From the NCBI RefSeq assembly GCF_900313035.1, contig NZ_OMPS01000044.1, positions 62,001 to 126,000 on the forward strand: a stretch of DNA of 64,000 bases, in the 5' to 3' direction. The DNA comes from Ruegeria sp. EL01. GTDB lineage: Bacteria > Pseudomonadota > Alphaproteobacteria > Rhodobacterales > Rhodobacteraceae. Position 1 is the stretch's first letter, and each line of letters opens with the position of its first letter. A program made the position numbers and the translations under genes. The notes under the pieces were generated by a model that did not search any database, was not told where the DNA came from, and saw nothing but the letters and a program-made list of their open reading frames with translations. Positions 7,817 to 16,449 of the stretch are shown one piece after another.

Positions 7817-9082
7817 TCAGCCGAACATGTCGGCGGTTATTCCGGAATACCAACCCTCAGATTCTTCGTAGGTGGCTTTGCGCAAATCAGCACTTTCGCC
7901 GGTTTGGGAAATGAAACCATCCACCTTGGCGATCTTTTCGGCTGTCGCCTCGTACGTGGCACCAACTTTGACACCATCGTTGGTTTCAATGAGGGACCAA
8001 CAGGTGTTCGAGAATTTGGCCGGGAATACTTTGGACCCAGTCAGCGCACCGCGCACGGCATTGGCGCACACCTTGGCCTGGCTGTTGGCCGAGAACCCTG
8101 ATTTGGGCATGTCACCCTGTTGCGAGGCATCCCCCAGTACATAGATGTCGGGATCGGCCTTGGTGGACATGTCCGCCGCATTGACAGGGGCCCAGTTGCC
8201 ATCGGTCACACCTGCAATCTCGGCAATGCGACCGGCTTTCATGGCCGGGATGACATTGCAGACGTCAACCTTGGTTTCTTCACCATCAATCGTCACAGTC
8301 ATTGCAGCAGGGTCCACGCTGACATTGCCACCGCCGAAATCCTCGCCGATCCAGTCGATCATCCCTTCGTAATGGTTCGCCCAACCTTCCTGGAACAGCG
8401 ACATTTTCGAGAATTTTGGCTTAGGGTCAGCCACGATGATCTTGGCCGTCGGGTTATTGGCCTTCAGGTAATGCGCGGCCATCGAGACCCTCTCATACGG
8501 GCCGGGTGGGCAGCGATACGGGTTTGGCGGGGCCACCATTGCAAATGTGCCGCCTTCGGGCATCGCCATCAGTTGCGCCCTCAACAGTTCGGTTTGTGAT
8601 CCGGCCTTATACGCATGAGGCATCGCATTTTGTGCAGAAATGTCCCAACCGGGAACGGCCATATCGACGAAATCGATACCGGGGCTGAGGATAAGCTTGT
8701 CGTATTTCACATTGCCACCACCGGCGAGCGATACCGTTTTTGCATCGCGGTCGACACCAACAGCCCAGTCATGCACGACGTTGACACCACCGGCTGCAAG
8801 GCCACCATATGAATGGCCGATATCTTCGATCTCTTTGAAACCGCCAAGATAGAGGTTTGAAAAGAAACAAGTGTAGTAGGTCCGCGTCGGCTCGATAAGC
8901 GTTACATTGATCTCACCTTTGCTGTCTTTGGCGATATAGCGTGCCGCAGTCGCACCGCCTGCACCCCCTCCGACAACGACGACGCGTGGCTTGGCATGAC
9001 CGTCCGCCAGAACCATTGGCGCAGCCACGGCGGCTGTCGCCACAGCGGTTTTGCCCAGAAAAATCCTCCTATTCATCTTCAT
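7817..9082 (-). CDS. soxF: SoxF, sulfide dehydrogenase flavoprotein (FccB-like)
   Basis: 421 residues; GGGAGGAG precedes the ATG by six bases. A signal with NRRIFLG and an alanine-rich h-region leads to a Rossmann motif VVVVGGGAGGATAA (34-47) for FAD. The redox-active disulfide cysteines of the FccB family are visible as C72 (YYTCFFSN) and C361 (NTCWS). SoxF homologues oxidise sulfide in the periplasm and pass electrons to a cytochrome; SoxE, encoded immediately upstream, is the likely partner. Paracoccus SoxF is 420 residues. In Paracoccus it is not essential for thiosulfate oxidation. Confidence 0.93.
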   Translation of the reverse strand: MKMNRRIFLGKTAVATAAVAAPMVLADGHAKPRVVVVGGGAGGATAARYIAKDSKGEINVTLIEPTRTYYTCFFSNLYLGGFKEIEDIGHSYGGLAAGGVNVVHDWAVGVDRDAKTVSLAGGGNVKYDKLILSPGIDFVDMAVPGWDISAQNAMPHAYKAGSQTELLRAQLMAMPEGGTFAMVAPPNPYRCPPGPYERVSMAAHYLKANNPTAKIIVADPKPKFSKMSLFQEGWANHYEGMIDWIGEDFGGGNVSVDPAAMTVTIDGEETKVDVCNVIPAMKAGRIAEIAGVTDGNWAPVNAADMSTKADPDIYVLGDASQQGDMPKSGFSANSQAKVCANAVRGALTGSKVFPAKFSNTCWSLIETNDGVKVGATYEATAEKIAKVDGFISQTGESADLRKATYEESEGWYSGITADMFG

Positions 9083-9105
9083 TGCAGTCTCCTCCCTGTT
9101 TTGCC

Positions 9106-9813
9106 TCAGTTTTCGAGGCTGTTGAAATACGCCGCCAAGGCGGCGATTTCTTCGTCATTGAGCCGTCCTGCTATCATTTGCATGACAGGATGATTGCGTT
9201 GCTTGGTCTTGTAGGCATGCATGGCGACAACAAATTCGTCTTCCGGCCATAGAACGATTGACGGGATGCCCGCATCCCCTCCGTCCGCCTGATGGCAGGT
9301 TGTGCACTCGCTGCTCAGATAGGCGCCATATTCGGGATCGCCCTGAGTTGCTAAAATAGCCTGATCGACGTCATGATCAGTTGCCGTTGCGGTTGGGTCT
9401 GCTTCGGGAATGTTTGCGGGGTCATCCGAGAACAACCGCAAATACGCGATGACATTGTGCCGGTCTTCGGGGTTTTTCAGTCCGCGAAAGCTCATCCGCG
9501 TTCCGGACGCGTAAGACCGTGGGTTTTCCAGAAACGCATCCAGGGTTTCAGCATGCCATTCCAGCCCACTGGATCCAGCTCGCTGAATGCTTTTCGAATA
9601 GGAAAACTCGGTCAACCCGGCGGCGGGGCGGCCGAACAAGCCGTTCAGATGCGGCCCAATACGGTTCCGCGCGCCTTCGCCAACCTGATGGCAGCCTTTG
9701 CATTTCGCGAAAACCTTCTCTCCCGCCTCGGAATCCCCGAGGGTACTCGCCGCCGCGACGGTAGAAACCGTCATGGCGAGGGCTGAGAGGGAAGGTCGCA
9801 AAAATGGCACCAT
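9106..9813 (-). CDS. soxE: SoxE, periplasmic diheme c-type cytochrome
   Basis: 235 residues with an N-terminal signal (SALAMTVSTVAAA) and two haem-binding motifs: CKGCH in an N-terminal cytochrome c2-like domain (GPHLNGLFGR, TRMSFRGL) and CTTCH in the C-terminal half. Size and motifs match SoxE of Paracoccus. The gene lies between soxD and soxF; its ATG comes three bases after the soxD stop. It probably accepts electrons from SoxF or from SoxCD. No strong ribosome site is seen, which fits translational coupling to soxD. Confidence 0.9.
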   Translation of the reverse strand: MVPFLRPSLSALAMTVSTVAAASTLGDSEAGEKVFAKCKGCHQVGEGARNRIGPHLNGLFGRPAAGLTEFSYSKSIQRAGSSGLEWHAETLDAFLENPRSYASGTRMSFRGLKNPEDRHNVIAYLRLFSDDPANIPEADPTATATDHDVDQAILATQGDPEYGAYLSSECTTCHQADGGDAGIPSIVLWPEDEFVVAMHAYKTKQRNHPVMQMIAGRLNDEEIAALAAYFNSLEN

Positions 9814-9816
9814 CTA

Positions 9817-11115
9817 CTATTCACCGATTGATTTGAGATACGCTGTTATTGCGGCTCGGTCTTGCTCTTTCTTCAATCCTGCAAAGCTCATCTTGGTGCC
9901 TTTCATATAGGCTTTTGGCTTGGCCAGGAACTCGTCCAGCGTAACCTCATCCCAAACACGGCCTTCGTCATGTGCCGCTTTGAAGACGGACGAGTAACTG
10001 AACCCATCAACCGCACCAAATTCACGTCCAATCAAAGCGTTCAACTGCGGACCCACTTTGTTGGTGGCCCCATCCCCGACAGCATGGCAGGCTTTGCACT
10101 TCTTGTAGACTTTTTTGCCTGCCGCGACCAATTCAGGGTCTATTCCAGCGGCACTGGCAGTCGCATCTGCTGAAACCGCGGGTGTTTCGGTGTCAGCGGC
10201 TGACGTCGACGCTGCAGTGAATGTTGGCGTATCTGAGGTGGTTGCGTCGTTCATCACCGACTCTCCACCCTCTTCTGGTGTGACGTCCAGGAAGGTGGCC
10301 CGCATGGTGATTTCCACGCTGTCTTTGCAGTTCTCCATACAGGGTTCGACGGCCCATTCGGCGTATTCAAGATCAGGCCGGTCATCGATGACAAAGCCGT
10401 CCTTATTGTACATCTCGAACGCTGCGAAATTGTCCTGGGTCAACTCGAACTCATCATCCACCAAATCATTGGAATACAGAATATAAGCAACGATTGCATA
10501 GGTTTCGTCGGCACTTAGCGTTCCGGCCTCGCCGAAAGGCATCGAACGGTTCACATAGTCCCAGACCGTGGACAAATGCGGCCAGTACGAGCCGACGGTT
10601 TTCACCGGATCCTTGTCGGCCAATGTGTCAAACCCGCCGGCAAGGACCGGCCAATTGTCGACGCCTTCGGCAAAATCTCCGTGGCAGGAGGCGCATTTAT
10701 CAGCGAAGACCTCCTCCCCGGTGAACACATCGCCAGCACCTTCCGGCAGACCCCGCCCATCCGGAAGCACATCTACATCCCATGCAGCAATCTCTTCCGG
10801 CAGCGCGTTGCGCCCAAGCCTCAATTTCCCGTCATGTGCGGGCACCTGTTCTGATATTCCGATACCTGAGGCACCTGCCCCGCTGTTGGCCTGCGCCTCC
10901 TGCAATTGCGTTTCCAGTTCGGCAACCCGGGCGGCATTTTCATCCGCCAATACCCGCGCCGCGCCCTCATGGGCCTTGACCTGAGACAGACGCGTCTGCA
11001 GCGTGTCAATCTGGCTGTCGCCATACCCGCGATTTGCAACAGCCACAGCAAGACTGGAAACCAGCGCGATACCGCCGAATATGGGAAGATAGATACGACT
11101 AAGAGACTTCGACAT
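9817..11115 (-). CDS. soxD: SoxD, diheme cytochrome subunit of sulfane dehydrogenase
   Basis: 432 residues from the ATG at 11115 (AGAAGGGA upstream), overlapping soxC by 17 bases; a start at 11136 is possible. SoxD is the electron-accepting partner of SoxC in the sulfane dehydrogenase that takes six electrons from SoxYZ-bound sulfur. Domains in order: an N-terminal hydrophobic segment (IFGGIALVSSLAVAVA), a coiled-coil stretch of about 45 residues, a first cytochrome domain with CASCH, a C-M-E-N-C pair, a Thr/Ala/Ser-rich linker, and a C-terminal c2-type domain with CKACH. The uncleaved-looking N-terminus suggests either a signal peptide or a membrane anchor. Confidence 0.93.
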   Translation of the reverse strand: MSKSLSRIYLPIFGGIALVSSLAVAVANRGYGDSQIDTLQTRLSQVKAHEGAARVLADENAARVAELETQLQEAQANSGAGASGIGISEQVPAHDGKLRLGRNALPEEIAAWDVDVLPDGRGLPEGAGDVFTGEEVFADKCASCHGDFAEGVDNWPVLAGGFDTLADKDPVKTVGSYWPHLSTVWDYVNRSMPFGEAGTLSADETYAIVAYILYSNDLVDDEFELTQDNFAAFEMYNKDGFVIDDRPDLEYAEWAVEPCMENCKDSVEITMRATFLDVTPEEGGESVMNDATTSDTPTFTAASTSAADTETPAVSADATASAAGIDPELVAAGKKVYKKCKACHAVGDGATNKVGPQLNALIGREFGAVDGFSYSSVFKAAHDEGRVWDEVTLDEFLAKPKAYMKGTKMSFAGLKKEQDRAAITAYLKSIGE

Positions 11116-12370
11116 TCTCGGCGATCCCTTCTGCATTCACGTACCAGGTCTGGATACAGTTGTTATGATAGACAGAGTTTTCGCCGCGCTTTTCACGCAG
11201 CTGATCCTTGGTTGGTTGGACATACCCGGTTTCGTCCATCGCCCGACTTTGCAGCAGCATTGGCGCGCCGTCCCAGTCAGTATCCAGATAGAACCGTGTC
11301 AGGGCTTTGGTGTCGCCCTGTCGCCCCAACCGCGCCGTTTCCCAGGTAATGCCGCCGTCTTTGGAGACGTCGACCCTGGTGATCTGACCGTGACCGGACC
11401 ATGCAAGGCCGGAAATGATCAACGGACCTTGCCCATGTTTGATCGGCATCTGAGGGCTGGGCGAGGTAATGACCGATTTCGCGTCCATAACCCACGTCCA
11501 TTTCCGCGCAACCCCGTTTTCATACACATCCGTGTATTTCGACGTTTCTTCGCGGCTTTCGACGGCTGCATCCGTCACTTCAACGCGGCGGAGCCATTTG
11601 ACCCACATATTGCCTTCCCAGCCGGGCACAACCAGACGCACAGGATAGCCATGTTCCATCCGAAGCGCTTCGCCGTTGGCCTTGAAGGCAACAAGCACGT
11701 CGTCCAAGGCTTTTTCCATCGGGATCGATCGGCCGTTGGACGAGGCATCCGCGCCTTCGACATAGACCCATTTGTCCGCAAAATCCCCGGCCGCATCCAG
11801 ACCGGCCTCTTGCAGTAACAGGCGCAGTGGCACGCCGGTGTATTCCATGTTGTGAATCATGCCATGGGTGAATTGCACGCCGTTCAGCTGCGCGCCCGCC
11901 CATTCCATGCCAGTGTTAGCGGCGCATTCACAGAAATAGACATGGTTTTCGCGCGGGAACCGCTGAAGATCGTCATAGGTGAAGACCAGGGGCTGATCGA
12001 CCAACCCGTTGATCATCAGGCGATAGTCATCTTTGCTCAGTTCGATGGCGCCGGAATGGTGCCGTTCGAATGCACAACCCTGAGGCGTAATCGTCCCATC
12101 AAGCGCATGGATCGGCGTGAAGTTGATCGAGGAAATCGGCGAGGCCGTCAGCCATTCCACATTCCGACGTACCACATCGCTTTCAAAGTGAATCGGAAGG
12201 CTATAAGGCGTTTCGTCAACACCTGCGCCGGTGTACGAGGCCCAGTCCTGCAGCTCGGTGATCAGCGGGTCTGCGTTTTGGGCGGCAACCGAGCCAGCAA
12301 CCGAGCCGGCCGCGATCGCGGCGCCGCCTCTCAGGAAGGCTCGGCGGGACGGCTTGAACATCTGATCCAT
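11099..12370 (-). CDS. soxC: SoxC, molybdenum subunit of sulfane dehydrogenase
   Basis: 423 residues with a twin-arginine signal (SRRAFLRGG), needed for export of the folded molybdopterin enzyme. It belongs to the sulfite oxidase family; the molybdenum-ligand cysteine lies in FCECAANTGM, followed by the dimerisation domain (SGLAWSGHGQITRVDVSKDG). With SoxD it oxidises the sulfane sulfur on SoxY. Presence of soxCD predicts full oxidation of thiosulfate to sulfate without sulfur globules. It overlaps soxD and follows soxB by 21 bases. Confidence 0.95.
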   Translation of the reverse strand: MDQMFKPSRRAFLRGGAAIAAGSVAGSVAAQNADPLITELQDWASYTGAGVDETPYSLPIHFESDVVRRNVEWLTASPISSINFTPIHALDGTITPQGCAFERHHSGAIELSKDDYRLMINGLVDQPLVFTYDDLQRFPRENHVYFCECAANTGMEWAGAQLNGVQFTHGMIHNMEYTGVPLRLLLQEAGLDAAGDFADKWVYVEGADASSNGRSIPMEKALDDVLVAFKANGEALRMEHGYPVRLVVPGWEGNMWVKWLRRVEVTDAAVESREETSKYTDVYENGVARKWTWVMDAKSVITSPSPQMPIKHGQGPLIISGLAWSGHGQITRVDVSKDGGITWETARLGRQGDTKALTRFYLDTDWDGAPMLLQSRAMDETGYVQPTKDQLREKRGENSVYHNNCIQTWYVNAEGIAENVEVS

Positions 12371-12391
12371 GTCTCAAGTCTCCAGTTTTAT

Positions 12392-14089
12392 TTAAACGCC
12401 GACAACGTCGACATTGGTGTTATCTTGAACCGTCACGGTACCCAGCTTGCGGATGTGGCTTTCCACGACATCCCAGATCTGCGGACCTTCGGTGTCTTCA
12501 TTGACCGAAGCCCATCCGGCGACCACATAGGATTTTGCCGGATCAATCGCCTCACCCGTTTTCACAAGCGTCATGTTCGAGATACGTTCGCCCTGCGGCT
12601 TGGACACATCGATCCGATAGCCAAGCCCACCGGTGCGCACCATGTCGCCGCCTTGTTGGTAATAGGGATCCGGGTTGAAAATGTTGTCGGCAACATCTTC
12701 GAGCACAACTTTCAGGAATTCCCCTGTCATCTCAGAGCGATAGGCTTGACCATAAGACATCGAGGTCACGCCAAAGATATCCTCACGGGTGATGTCCTGA
12801 CCGGGCACCAGCGACGGGCCCCAGCGCACACCGGGGCTGAGCGCGATTTCCGCGTCACGCTCGCTGAGCAGTGCATCACAGATCAGATCATCCCACGTGC
12901 CGTTGAAATTCCCACGCCGATACAGAAGGCTGTCGGTCTGCCCGACGACCTCCAACATCTCGGCCAGATAAGGCGCGCGCTGTTCATCGATCAGGGCGGC
13001 CACTTCGGCGTCCGGGGCTATCACATCCGAGAAAATCGGGATCAGTTTCGTCCGATACCCCATCATCCGACCGTCACGGATATCAAGATCGACACGGCTC
13101 ACGAATTTTCCGTTCGAGCCTGACGGCACGATGATGGTATCTCCAACCTGTACCGGCTCGGGCAGGGCGTCGTGCGTGTGGCCAGACAGGATGACGTCGA
13201 TCCCTGGGACAACGCTGGCCATCTTCTTGTCAACGTCGAATCCATTATGGCTGAGCACAACGACACATTCCGCCCCGGCTGCGCGCACCTCTTTGACCAT
13301 CGCGGCCATGTGTTCGTCGCGGATGCCAAAGGCGTATTCGGGGAACATCCAGCCGGGATTTGCAATCGGCATGTACGGAAACGCCTGCCCAATAACCGCG
13401 ATCTTTGTGCCGCCGCGTTCGAACATTTTGTAGGGGGGGAACAGCTCGGTCGGTTCGTCCCATTCCGCGTCAAAGATATTCTGCCCCAAGGCCGCAAAGG
13501 GCAGCTGTTCAACCAGCTCGGCGACGCGATCACTGCCTAAGGTGAATTCCCAGTGAAACGTCATAGCGTCCGGCGCAAGGGCGTTCATCACATTGACCAT
13601 ATCCTGGCCCTGCGTCTTCAGACAGGTGTAAGAGCCATGCCAAGTATCGCCGCCATCCAGAAGAATGGCATCGGGGCGATCTGCACGGATGGCCTTGATC
13701 ACCGTTGCGACCCGATCAAGCCCGCCGACCCGTCCATAGGTCTGAGCAAGCGACGAAAAATCCCCGGAACTCAGCGCATAGTGGCTGGGGCTGCCATCGG
13801 CGATGCCATAGAGTTTGCGGAAATCAGAGCCTGTGACATGCGGCGCAACACCTTTGCCACCACCGACACCGATATTGATGGAAGGCTCGCGGAAATAGAT
13901 CGGTTTCAGCTGCCCGTGAATATCCGTCACATGGATCAGGGAAACATTACCGAACGTGTCGAACTCTAACAGTTGGTCCTGTGTTAGGGACTGTTGCGCT
14001 GCAAGCCGCGCCCAATTCCCGAAACCGGATGCGCCGACAATGGCTGAGGCTGCCATCCCGACCTGCAAAAAGTCCCGACGCGAAATCAT
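12392..14089 (-). CDS. soxB: SoxB, dimanganese S-sulfosulfanyl-L-cysteine sulfohydrolase
   Basis: 565 residues from the ATG at 14089 (GGGAG upstream). A Tat signal (SRRDFLQVG) precedes a 5'-nucleotidase-type metallophosphoesterase fold with VTDIHGQ, GGDTWHGS, LSHNGFD and LSGHTHD metal-binding motifs. SoxB hydrolyses the sulfone group from the SoxY-bound thiosulfate adduct to release sulfate in the periplasm. An in-frame extension to 14119 lacks a ribosome site. A strong hairpin separates this gene from soxA, so expression of soxB onward may differ from soxXYZA. Confidence 0.95.
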   Translation of the reverse strand: MISRRDFLQVGMAASAIVGASGFGNWARLAAQQSLTQDQLLEFDTFGNVSLIHVTDIHGQLKPIYFREPSINIGVGGGKGVAPHVTGSDFRKLYGIADGSPSHYALSSGDFSSLAQTYGRVGGLDRVATVIKAIRADRPDAILLDGGDTWHGSYTCLKTQGQDMVNVMNALAPDAMTFHWEFTLGSDRVAELVEQLPFAALGQNIFDAEWDEPTELFPPYKMFERGGTKIAVIGQAFPYMPIANPGWMFPEYAFGIRDEHMAAMVKEVRAAGAECVVVLSHNGFDVDKKMASVVPGIDVILSGHTHDALPEPVQVGDTIIVPSGSNGKFVSRVDLDIRDGRMMGYRTKLIPIFSDVIAPDAEVAALIDEQRAPYLAEMLEVVGQTDSLLYRRGNFNGTWDDLICDALLSERDAEIALSPGVRWGPSLVPGQDITREDIFGVTSMSYGQAYRSEMTGEFLKVVLEDVADNIFNPDPYYQQGGDMVRTGGLGYRIDVSKPQGERISNMTLVKTGEAIDPAKSYVVAGWASVNEDTEGPQIWDVVESHIRKLGTVTVQDNTNVDVVGV

Positions 14090-14109
14090 AGTTGTTTTCT
14101 CCCTTAAAC

Positions 14110-14121
14110 ACATGCGCATGT
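14110..14121. repeat. 12-bp perfect palindrome in the soxB leader
   Basis: ACATGCGCATGT is a perfect palindrome 20 bases before the soxB start, just downstream (in transcription) of the soxA-soxB hairpin. It could be a protein site or coincidence; nothing else supports a function. Confidence 0.3.
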
Positions 14122-14142
14122 TTGAATTTTAAATAAGTGCAA

Positions 14143-14167
14143 TGGCCCCGTGCGTGACACGGGGCCA
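14143..14167 (-). terminator. Intercistronic hairpin between soxA and soxB
   Basis: Perfect ten-base arms (TGGCCCCGTG and its complement) surround a five-base loop, immediately after the soxA stop on the minus strand and before soxB. The sequence after the stem is moderately T-rich but has no long T tract. It is more likely an attenuator or 3'-end stabiliser within the operon than a full terminator. Confidence 0.5.
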
Positions 14168-14176
14168 GTCAGATCA

Positions 14177-15007
14177 TCAGTTTCGTACAGAAGGCGTCTC
14201 GACCGACAGACCCTGGCCACGCGAGGCTATATAAAGCTCCAGCGCTTTGAACTCGTCACCGCCTTCCTTGAAGGGTGTGGCCCGAATGTTCTTCATGCAT
14301 CCTTTGAAACGCCCGTGGATCGAATTCAGCTTGGCGTTCTTCAGACGATAGGTGGGAAAGCCATTGACCTGACCCTGGGACAGATGGTCCGCCCGGATCA
14401 TGACGCCATAATTGTCTTCGTGACAATTCGAGCAGGCCATGTCCAGCTGACCAACACGCGTATAGTACAGGTCCTTTCCTCTTTCCCAGAAAGGCGCGGC
14501 ATCGCCGTCGATGGCAACTTCGACAGGCATGCCACGTGATTGCACGCCAATAAGCGCGGTCATCGCCGTCATCTGGCCACCCGACCATTTCCAAGGCTCG
14601 GCACCCATATGTTCGACACGGCTGCGGTTGATCAGATCTTCCAGCGTCATAAGCTCGCCATTTTCGACGCGCGGAAGCTGGGCCCGTAGCCCTGCGAACT
14701 CTTCAACGCTTTCATGGCAGGATGCGCAGGATTTCTCGGCCGACCCATCGACCTGCTCCCACAGATCTACGGCTTGCTCAACGAACACAAATGCCGGGTT
14801 GTCAAAGTCATCTATTTCCAGCGCCTGAGTTTCCGGCGAACGGAACCGCCATCCGGAATAGATCGTGTCGACGTTTTCCAAATGATCCGGCGCTGCCACC
14901 TCAGTGATCATTGCCTCGCCGTCAATGCTCAGCGAATTGCTGTCCTGAGCAGTCGCGGCGCCGGCCAACCCAATCGCTGCTGCCGTTATCCATAGTGTCG
15001 CGCGCAT
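14177..15007 (-). CDS. soxA: SoxA, diheme L-cysteine S-thiosulfotransferase subunit
   Basis: 276 residues from the ATG at 15007, preceded by GGGAGGT. Signal peptide (LWITAAAIGLAGAATA). Two haem motifs are present, CASCH and CSNCH, so this is the diheme SoxA type, and the catalytic cysteine that ligates the active-site haem is in GRFKGCMKNIRA near residue 236. With SoxX it forms SoxXA, which couples thiosulfate oxidatively to the SoxY cysteine in the periplasm. It is followed by the hairpin at 14143-14167. Confidence 0.95.
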   Translation of the reverse strand: MRATLWITAAAIGLAGAATAQDSNSLSIDGEAMITEVAAPDHLENVDTIYSGWRFRSPETQALEIDDFDNPAFVFVEQAVDLWEQVDGSAEKSCASCHESVEEFAGLRAQLPRVENGELMTLEDLINRSRVEHMGAEPWKWSGGQMTAMTALIGVQSRGMPVEVAIDGDAAPFWERGKDLYYTRVGQLDMACSNCHEDNYGVMIRADHLSQGQVNGFPTYRLKNAKLNSIHGRFKGCMKNIRATPFKEGGDEFKALELYIASRGQGLSVETPSVRN

Positions 15008-15041
15008 GTGGCTACCTCCCTGGCTCTGCACCCTTGTCTTC

Positions 15042-15371
15042 TTACGAGACCGATATTTTTTTGCTTTCTTCGTAGACGGACCCGTCATCGTCATACCAGG
15101 TGAACTTGAATTCACCGGTTTCCGGCACAACAGCCTCGAACTGGAAATATGGATTGGTTGAAATCGCCGGTTCCAGCGTCACATCGATCACGTTCTGACC
15201 ATTGAAATCAGCGGTGAAGCGATTGATGATCGAACGCGGAATGATGTTGCCATCATCGTCTTTGCGCTGCCCGCTTTCCATCTTGTGGCTGATCAAGGTC
15301 TTGATGGTGATCGTCTCACCTGCTGCCGCCGTTTTTGGGACTTTGACCCGGGGTTTTACACCAGATGCCAT
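15042..15371 (-). CDS. soxZ: SoxZ, sulfur carrier complex subunit
   Basis: 109 residues from the ATG at 15371 (AAGGAGA upstream), with no signal peptide, as expected because SoxZ is exported in complex with SoxY. The family pattern KPRVKVPKTAAAGETITIKT and the C-terminal GEFKFTWYDDDGS are visible. SoxYZ carries the covalently bound sulfur intermediates through the Sox cycle. It lies between soxY and soxA. Confidence 0.95.
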   Translation of the reverse strand: MASGVKPRVKVPKTAAAGETITIKTLISHKMESGQRKDDDGNIIPRSIINRFTADFNGQNVIDVTLEPAISTNPYFQFEAVVPETGEFKFTWYDDDGSVYEESKKISVS

Positions 15372-15397
15372 AGTGTCTCTCCTTGCGTTTCGTGAGT

Positions 15398-15820
15398 TCA
15401 GCCGCCGCAACCGCCGATTGTTACTTTGACATTGGCTTTCGCCATCTGGAATGAACCGTCTTCCATCTTGGCGATGGCAACAACGTTCTGTGTCGCGGCA
15501 AGGCGGATACGCGTTGATGCACTGCGAGATGCGCTGAGCGGGCCAAAGTTGAACGTCGCGACGTTCGGCACCGGGTTGCCATCTGCATACAGCGTGATCG
15601 AAACGGCACCGGGTGCCTCGACCTTGACGGGTACAGTATTCCCGTTCTCTGCGATTTCCGGCGCGGTCAGTACAACTGCACCTTCCCCAATTTCAGCGCC
15701 CCCGGTCAGGGCTGCGATCGCGTCGTCCGTCAGGCTGGCAAATGCTGGCAGACCGGTAAAGCTTGCCAGCGCAAACGTACCGGAGCCGATCGCGAGAATT
15801 TTTCGCCGTGTCAGTTCCAT
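15398..15820 (-). CDS. soxY: SoxY, sulfur-carrying subunit with C-terminal GGCGG
   Basis: 140 residues from the ATG at 15820 (GGAG six bases upstream). A twin-arginine-like signal (TRRKILAIGSG) exports SoxY together with SoxZ. The protein ends in the flexible swinging arm VTIGGCGG, whose cysteine carries the sulfur substrate. The arm is intact. The upstream in-frame ATG at 15832 has no ribosome site. Confidence 0.96.
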   Translation of the reverse strand: MELTRRKILAIGSGTFALASFTGLPAFASLTDDAIAALTGGAEIGEGAVVLTAPEIAENGNTVPVKVEAPGAVSITLYADGNPVPNVATFNFGPLSASRSASTRIRLAATQNVVAIAKMEDGSFQMAKANVKVTIGGCGG

Positions 15821-15842
15821 GTCATGCTCCAAATTTCGTGGA

Positions 15843-16298
15843 TTACTGTTCTTTCAGCGTCATCAGGTAGGCCACGACATCTTCGACCTGCTGCGCGGTC
15901 AAAATGCTCTGGCCTGCAAAATCGTCCAGCGGTCGTTCATAACCGCTGTCGATGTAGAAAGCGGGCATGATCGTTCCTTCGAACATATTTTTCGAGTTCG
16001 AAACGATACCGCGAAGTTCAGCTTCGGTCCAACGATCCGCGACGCCGTCCATTGGTGGACCAACTTCGCCGTGGAAGCTTTCTTCGGGTATTTCCGAATT
16101 GGTATGGCAGGCGAGGCAGTTGCCTTCTTTGCGGTTTGCGAAAACCGCCCTGCCTGTTGCTGGATCACCGGCAACGCCGGTCAGTGATGTCTCGACGGCA
16201 CCATCCGTAAAGGACACATCCATCGGTTTCAGTTCACCCGCTGTGGCGGTCGATGCACATAGCATCATGGCAAAGCCTAGCTTCAACGCGTTTCTCAT
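15843..16298 (-). CDS. soxX: SoxX, monoheme subunit of SoxXA
   Basis: 151 residues from the ATG at 16298, which directly follows GGGAGGAGG. Signal peptide ending near TATA (residues 17-20). A single haem motif CLACH and a distal methionine in GTIMPAF define the cytochrome. SoxX receives electrons from SoxA and passes them to a small cytochrome. It heads the structural operon soxXYZABCDEF and has its own regulatory region with an ATTC-N8-GAAT site. Confidence 0.95.
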   Translation of the reverse strand: MRNALKLGFAMMLCASTATAGELKPMDVSFTDGAVETSLTGVAGDPATGRAVFANRKEGNCLACHTNSEIPEESFHGEVGPPMDGVADRWTEAELRGIVSNSKNMFEGTIMPAFYIDSGYERPLDDFAGQSILTAQQVEDVVAYLMTLKEQ

Positions 16299-16373
16299 GC
16301 CTCCTCCCAAAGACGATTCTTGTCGGTCGTTTTTTGCACACTAATGCACACATTCAGCAGTTCGCAACATTAA

Positions 16374-16389
16374 ATTCATTTAGATGAAT
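16374..16389. promoter_or_regulatory. Predicted SoxR operator in the soxW-soxX interval
   Basis: A perfect ATTC-N8-GAAT site inside a larger inverted repeat with eight-base arms (AAATTCAT and ATGAATTT around TTAG, 16372-16391). It lies in an AT-rich 150-base gap upstream of soxX. In Paracoccus, SoxR binds the soxS-soxV and soxW-soxX intervals, so the location matches the known system; binding here is inferred. Confidence 0.65.
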
Positions 16390-16449
16390 TTTTCAATTAC
16401 TTTGCAAGCGCAGAAAAATTTTCACAAAAGTTGCGAGGACGGCAACGTG

